From assembly GCA_036346275.1 (NCBI GenBank), contig CM070727.1, forward strand, positions 5,385,760 through 5,449,759: a stretch of 64,000 nt of DNA, in the 5' to 3' direction. Origin of the DNA: Otatea glauca (lineage: Eukaryota > Streptophyta > Magnoliopsida > Poales > Poaceae). Each line of letters starts with the position of its first letter. Position 1 is the stretch's first letter. The notes beneath the pieces were generated by a model. That model was not told where the DNA came from, did no database searches, and worked only from the letters and a program-made list of their open reading frames with translations. Positions 58,737 to 64,000 of the stretch are shown piece by piece. The translations under genes and the position numbers were made by a program.

Positions 58737-61678
58737 AACGCTGCTAGAAGAGACGACGTGTAGAAGTTAGTATGAGCTCAGCTCTAGTTGCTGTCTGTTG
58801 TTTTCATGGAGTCTATACATATATTCTCTATGCTTAATGGTGCTTTGAGAACTCAGTTTCGAACGTGTTGATCGAGTATGTCGATGTGTCTGAAACTGGC
58901 GGTCGTTGGCAGCGCTTGGTTACACTTCTAGCATTACCAATTTGGGTAACTAGTGCCTTTTGTCCAAATAAATACATTGCTGACTGTTTTCGTATGGAGC
59001 TGTGCTTTGTTGATTTTGCTGTATTGTGATGGCAAGTTCTATCTCTTCTCTCTACTGATCCCGTTAGATTGTGACGTTCTTATGGCTCCTCCTGAGCGTT
59101 GTCCATCTGTTGTGGTCACTTTCCTACTCACTGAAACTGTATTTATACGAATTGCAGTAGTGTAATTCATGATGCTGCAGCTTACAAATCCTGGGAGATT
59201 CAGTTCAGATTTTGCAATAGCCGACCCTTCAGTTTTAAGATGTTAAGCAAGACTTTGTAGGAAAGTTCCAAAAAAAAAAAAGTCTGCATCTCTGAGCGAC
59301 ACTTTGCACCAGAGCTGGGCCAATTGGCAAACTAACCTGAATCTACGAATCAATCATCCACTCCTGCAGTAGCCGTAGCACTCTAGGCTGGAAGGGAGGA
59401 CCGTACGGCGCCAGATATGGAGTGACGACAGCGGAAGAAGATGGCGACAGCGCGGACAGCCGGAGAAGAAGATGACACCGGATAACAAGGCCGGGGTGAC
59501 CATGCAGGGCGAACTGGGTGGATAGTTAGCCCAGCATGAAGGCCTAAAACAAGAACAAGCGCAAGGTTTCAAGAATCAACATGAGCCGTGAGAACTTTGT
59601 CTAACATCCAGCAGTTCAGGAAATCTGCACTAGCCCACATTCTCTTCACCCTCAAGACACCAGATCGTGATTCTGAGTCCTGGTTGGTGAGAGTTGGAGT
59701 GCATGCAGTATCAACACCCATTCATCTCCTGCTGCATGCGAATAGTCGGAATGCAGCCTATGAACTATCAAAGGTATGTGCTTTTGCCGAGTTTGTCCAT
59801 TAGCTCGATGACCTGTTGTTGGAGCTTGAACAGGCATAAAGTAGACTGGGGTGGCTATTAATTAGTAGTATTTGATAGCTGGGCTGCATGGCTGGGTTGA
59901 AAAAGTTCGGTGTTTAGCAACTTGGCTTTTAGACGTGAGGGGTGCGGGTAGAGAATGGGGGGTAAGAGGGGTAGGGTTTTGAATTTTATATTTAATAGAA
60001 GTAAGGTAAATTTTTTCAACTCTATGGTAAAATCAGAACTCAATACATCGAAGTTAAGCTACCCTATACTAACTTTCGACTTTTAGCTTCTCTTACAAAT
60101 AAGTTACTGGCTTTTAGGTTCCGACTAGAGGAAAGCCAACCGTTTAGGACAACAGGAGGAGAGAAACCAAGCTGAAGTCATCTCAAATCCCGAACCGTAC
60201 TACACGCAAGCAATCTCTTATTCTCAATATCCACCGTATCAATACGACCTAAGCTTTTTCCTTTCCCCCCTTGAGCATCATTCGTGTTCTCTCTTCTTTA
60301 AGGGCGCGTTCTTTTTCGCGAAAGTCAAGTTCCATTTGCTAGTTAACCGGGAGGAGCTCTGACTTTTGTTAATAAGTGCTAGTATGAATCTAAGAACCAT
60401 CCACTCCTACTGCTCCACATACGCAGCCTATACAGGAGTAGATCAACATTGCTGTCTGCAGACACTGTACCATCGAGGCCTCGTTGGTTAGAGCTAGCTT
60501 CCTCGCTTCTGTCTGTGGCGCAGCTTCACCGGGCTACCAGCAGCACGCTCATCCTCCCATCCACATCGATCTCCTGTGCGAAACATCCCTGTCTCCACAC
60601 TCCTGCACTTCATCATCCATGCTTGCCTCTGCAAGATCCGAATCCCGACGCACGCGCATACATACACACGATCGGTTGGGTTCCAATTCTTGCCCGGCAG
60701 ATCGACAGATTGTGAAGAAGGCATTGATGTGATGCTACATTTGCTGCTACTAGTTCTTCTACAGCAAGAAGAAACAGTGCAAGATCAGGTCTTATCGATG
60801 CCATCTGAAACTCTGAACTTATCTCTGAAGCTCGTCGTCCCTTCGCAAGGAATTCCATTCAATTCCTGGGCGGCTGGGGCGTCTGCGTCGGCGTGCATCC
60901 GTATCTATCGATCTCCCTGTTCATGTGGCTGGGAGAACAGGAGGATGCAGGTAGGAGGCATGCAATCGCAGCGGCTTCTCGCCGCTGCCTGGTCAAAAGG
61001 CCCCTCTTGATTGATTGCCAATCTGATATGGAAATCCCACTGCGTGACAAATTGTGGGTCTGGCTTAGGAGTGATCAATCCTGTCATGTACGCTACAGAA
61101 ATTCTGAAGTTGGTTGCACTGCCGTACTGTTGTTGGTGATGACTGATGATGAAGAACAACGCATGTCCTAATGCGTGTACTGTAGTGTATGCATAGTAGC
61201 AGTTGCTTTGAAGATTGATTGCATGGCTCCCTGCGTGGTACCAACAAATCAACAATTGTTCAGTCATGTATCATTTGATATTAGTCTTACACCTGATAAT
61301 ACAGATCTTATACTTGATATAATGTAGAGAACCTTGAGCTGAGCAGAAATGAAAAGGTGAAGATTGTATAGGACTTTTTCTGTCACAAGGGCATAAAGCA
61401 CCTTTTTCTGGCTGTCAAATGTACAGATGGAATTTGTCGTGCTGCCATGGCCGTATACTGTATCACAAGGGGCATCATCAATTCATGGACCGATCGCCTG
61501 CACCAGATATGACCGGAGAATTAAGGTAAGGGGGGCAAAACGGCGTAGAACCTTGAACAATCCTCTCGATCTTCTCCTCCTCCCAGTCAAAGCCTGCCTT
61601 TAAAACGGTAACGTTAGTACAACATCAGGGGGCAAAATTCAAAGTTCAGAGATGGTGCGCCAGTGCCTATTAATATTA
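58737..61678. other. 3' UTR of MORF and intergenic DNA
   Basis: 58737 to about 59000 is the likely MORF 3' UTR. Short frames at 59588-59803 and 60449-61171 (+) have no recognisable domains and overlap frames on the other strand. 60430-61250 has moderate GC and no long frame. It could be a noncoding transcript, but nothing in the sequence proves it. Confidence 0.45.
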
Positions 61679-62065
61679 CTCTCTCCGTTGACGAATACAT
61701 GTTATTTTGAACATCGACATAATCTTCAAAACATAATTTTGACCACTAATTTATATTATAATATATTTATAAAATCCGATACAATGATAATGTTATGAAA
61801 GTACTTATTGAGACAAGTATGCACATATTATTTTTTTCTGTGTCTAATTTAAATATTTAAAAATTGATACTTTAAAGTTTTGAAATTTTGATTACACTTA
61901 TGTCCAAAACAACATACGGTCTTCAAAACACAACTTTGGCTACTAATTTATATTATAATATATTTATAAAACCCAATAAGATTGTAATATTTCAAAACTG
62001 ATAGTTAAAGTTTAGAAAATTTGAGCTCACTTATGTCCAAAACAACATATTTATGACCAGAGGCA
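61679..62065. mobile_element. Stowaway-like MITE, 387 bp, with internal duplication
   Basis: The left end CTCTCTCCGTTGACGAATAC and the reverse-complemented right end TGCCTCTGGTCATAAATATG are related. The flanks are TA at 61677-61678 and 62066-62067. An internal block containing ACTAATTTATATTATAATAT occurs twice, near 61744 and 61943. Non-coding. Confidence 0.65.
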
Positions 62066-62825
62066 TACTAGTTAGCAGTAGCACATCCATGGATGCAACA
62101 TGCAAGCAAACAAACAAAAAAATGGGAGAAAAAATTGCAACCTTCCCTTCCTTTTCAAACCACGAAGTGAAGGCCCACTACACCATGGCACACTTTTGCC
62201 AACACTTTGTACGGTTGGCGTATGGAACTTTCGGCAACGGAAAATGTGTCGGCAAAACTTTTTCCGACACTTCCTAAACATCTTGTTTGAAGCCGTGGGA
62301 AAAGTTTTGCCGACGCTAAACATTTCGCCAACAGACAAGTTGTGAGCAAAATGATAAGCTTTGCCGACAGTTGGTAGCTTTGTCGACGATGTGATGACTT
62401 TGCTTGACGGTTTATACCTTTCCCATTGTTGGTGGATTTCCGACACTTTTGTTGCCAAGATAGCAACGAACCGACCAATGCCAATTGGTACCTTTCCGAC
62501 ACTTTTACTACCAAGATAGCAATGCACCGACCTACACAATTAGGCCTACATTGATAACAATAAATCCATCGGAATACTGATGAGAGCATTTTAAATACTA
62601 ATGAAATATTAAAACTTCAATAGCACAAGTATAAACACCGTGACACGATTTTTAAACATCATATAAATCCACACACATTAGTGATTCATGTAATTAGCAT
62701 GTGCATACATCATCCATGCATATCGCAAGTCAAGTTTACTAAGTACATCCAAGTCAATCTCCAAAGATACTACATACATCCATATTTCAAGAGTGAAGCT
62801 TGACTGAAAAGCTTAATGCTTCCTC

Positions 62826-62965
62826 TTGTGGCCCAAAAGCTCCTTCTCTTGATGCCCAATAGCTTCTTCTCTTGACACCCAAAAGCTCCTTTCCTTGACG
62901 CCCAAAAGCTCCTTCCCTTGCTGCCCAAAAGCTGAGTGTCTCCTTTCCTTCGTGCCCAAAAACGT
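62826..62965. repeat. Minisatellite inside the CACTA element
   Basis: About five or six units of 23-31 bp are built on GCCCAAAAGCTCCTTCTCTT with variable ends. On the minus strand they translate to repeats of the type REGAFGxQ (REGAFGRQ, REGAFGPQ), so they may once have been part of a transposon protein or a variable array. Confidence 0.75.
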
Positions 62966-63391
62966 CTTGCTGTCCAAATAAGCTAACATCAGTTAGTTGG
63001 GAAGACTGACTATACATAGCCAAACTATGTTGCAACACAAATAAACTATATTTAGCCAAGCATGTCCTGTCAACGTTGTAACCCTTCCAATCATATTGTC
63101 ACATCTTTTTAAGACACACAATAGAAAAATGGATGGTTGCAAGCCAATGTAGTGGTAGGTATATCTTTTTGCACTATTTACTATTGCACTCTGTATCGGT
63201 TGATCTAAACTAAATTTGCGCATCTGATGAGTAAGCTAGCTAGTGTTGAAAACTAAAACCTAAGAGGGTGAAGTAACTCTGTAACTAGTCCAACACTAAT
63301 GGCATGCATATACATGTATATAAAAATGAGTTGTTCAAGATCTTCAAGATCCATGTATATAAAAACTGAACAGCAGCATATACATGTATAT

Positions 63392-63546
63392 AAAAACTAG
63401 ACAACAGCATATACATTAATCTTATGTTAGCATTTTCTTCTTTGAACGGAACTTCAAGATCCATGTATATAAAAACTAGACAGCAGCATATACATTATTC
63501 TTATGTTAGCATTATCTTCTTTGAACATAACTTCAAGATCCATGAG
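63392..63546. repeat. 79-bp tandem duplication inside the CACTA element
   Basis: Copies at 63392-63470 and 63471 to about 63546 both start AAAAACTAGACA and share CAGCATATACATTA and ACTTCAAGATCCATG. A partial copy precedes them from about 63342. Confidence 0.85.
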
Positions 63547-63615
63547 CAGATTTTTGCTTGAATATAAGCATATAACTTCAATTACCTTCCCAAAATGTGA
63601 TAGCCTTGTTTGAAC

Positions 63616-63930
63616 TTAAGTCTTATTTATGCTTGATGTCCTATTGTCATCCTTCATACGCCACAAATTACAATAATTTAGTAGTTGTTGACCACAATTC
63701 ACTTGAATTAGAGGCGATCGAGTTATTATCGTGTCATGTGGCCATGCAATGGATCGACCACGAGCATCTCCAATGGACGTCAATGTTCCATATGGACGAG
63801 GCAATATAGCATCCCTCACAAATACATGATTGACAACCACTTCATAGAACTGAACCCCAAGACGAGTACCCCCGACAATAGCCCTTGGGTTTGTTGTTTG
63901 AAAGTTGCCTTTGCCACAGAAGTACCATAG
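63616..63930 (-). pseudogene. TNP1-like (Transposase_23) C-terminal segment of the CACTA element
   Basis: The minus strand encodes PRAIVGGTRLGVQFYEVVVN, then VRDAILPRP and ARGRSIAWPHDTI. This matches the conserved VGG-LG-YEV ... LPRP ... IAWP pattern of TNP1/En-Spm accessory proteins. Such proteins bind subterminal repeats and assist excision. The frame lacks an ATG here and begins outside or in an earlier exon. After IITRSPLIQV it leaves the conserved region, probably at an intron. Whether the full gene is intact cannot be judged from this window. Confidence 0.65.
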
Positions 63931-64000
63931 GGTCTCACAACACTAAACAATATTACATCCCTTCCACCCTAATCCACACAGAATATTTTAGAATCTATTC

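Larger units (their letters stand above)
62176..64000 (-). mobile_element. CACTA (En/Spm) DNA transposon, 3' part
   Basis: The left terminus reads CACTACACCATGGCACAC at 62176, the CACTA end motif. It is followed to about 62560 by subterminal repeats of GCCGACA / TTCCGACACTTTT words on both strands. Coding remnants lie further right on the minus strand (63616-63930), so this is the 3' end of an element whose other end lies beyond the window. A candidate right end (TGTAGTG at 63149) lacks a matching 3-bp duplication and was rejected. Confidence 0.75.

Noticed and set aside
63140..63160. TGTAGTG as the right end of the CACTA element
   Set aside because: The 3-bp flanks do not match those at 62176, and TNP1-like coding sequence continues beyond it.

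Overview
The window is plant nuclear DNA, almost certainly from a grass (Poaceae). The genes have many introns with GT-AG borders, the 5' exons are GC-rich, and the spaces between genes are packed with grass-type transposons (gypsy, copia, CACTA, Mutator-like, Stowaway-like). The pyruvate dehydrogenase, MORF, Tim8 and NAC proteins all look monocot-like. From memory, PDH-E1beta near a MIR169 locus resembles the duplicated rice chromosome 8/9 block. The species is not resolved.

Layout. 1-3103: 5' part (LTR plus decayed gag) of a minus-strand gypsy element. 4056-4205: a MIR169 hairpin with a TATA box. 6095-6453: a small Mutator-like element. 7500-10620: a decayed copia element directly upstream of a 5'-truncated, frameshifted phytyl-ester-synthase pseudogene (11005-13275). 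13871-17991 (-): an Atos-type (DUF4210) gene of six coding exons. 20289-21673: a 1.4 kb Mutator-like element with internal repeats. 23419-29030 (-): a BAR-domain/proline-rich gene of the At2g33490 type, nine exons. 31032-37349 (-): mitochondrial pyruvate dehydrogenase E1 beta, thirteen coding exons. 37741-42210: a MITE, a 1.2 kb solo LTR and a dispersed repeat. 42637-44035 (-): a NAC-domain gene. 45145-45822: a second solo LTR, related to the LTR at 2454. 47487-50440: MITEs, one nested in another, and a Pack-MULE-like element. 50852-53850 (+): a TIM8 gene with a one-base frameshift. 55349-58736 (+): a MORF/RIP organelle RNA-editing factor. 61679-64000: a Stowaway-like MITE and the end of a CACTA transposon.

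Functional picture. Three of the genes serve organelles: PDH-E1beta (matrix carbon metabolism), Tim8 (intermembrane-space chaperone) and MORF (organelle RNA editing). The Tim8 and MORF promoters both carry TGGGCC/GGCCCA (site II-like) and CTAGGGTTT (telo-box-like) motifs. The genes are independent units with no operon-like arrangement. Exon coordinates were worked out by eye from splice consensus and reading phase. For the Atos, BAR, PDH and MORF genes the joined exons give complete open frames (740, 626, 360 and 431 aa), which is strong internal support. TIM8 and the NAC gene have unresolved frame problems, described in their entries.
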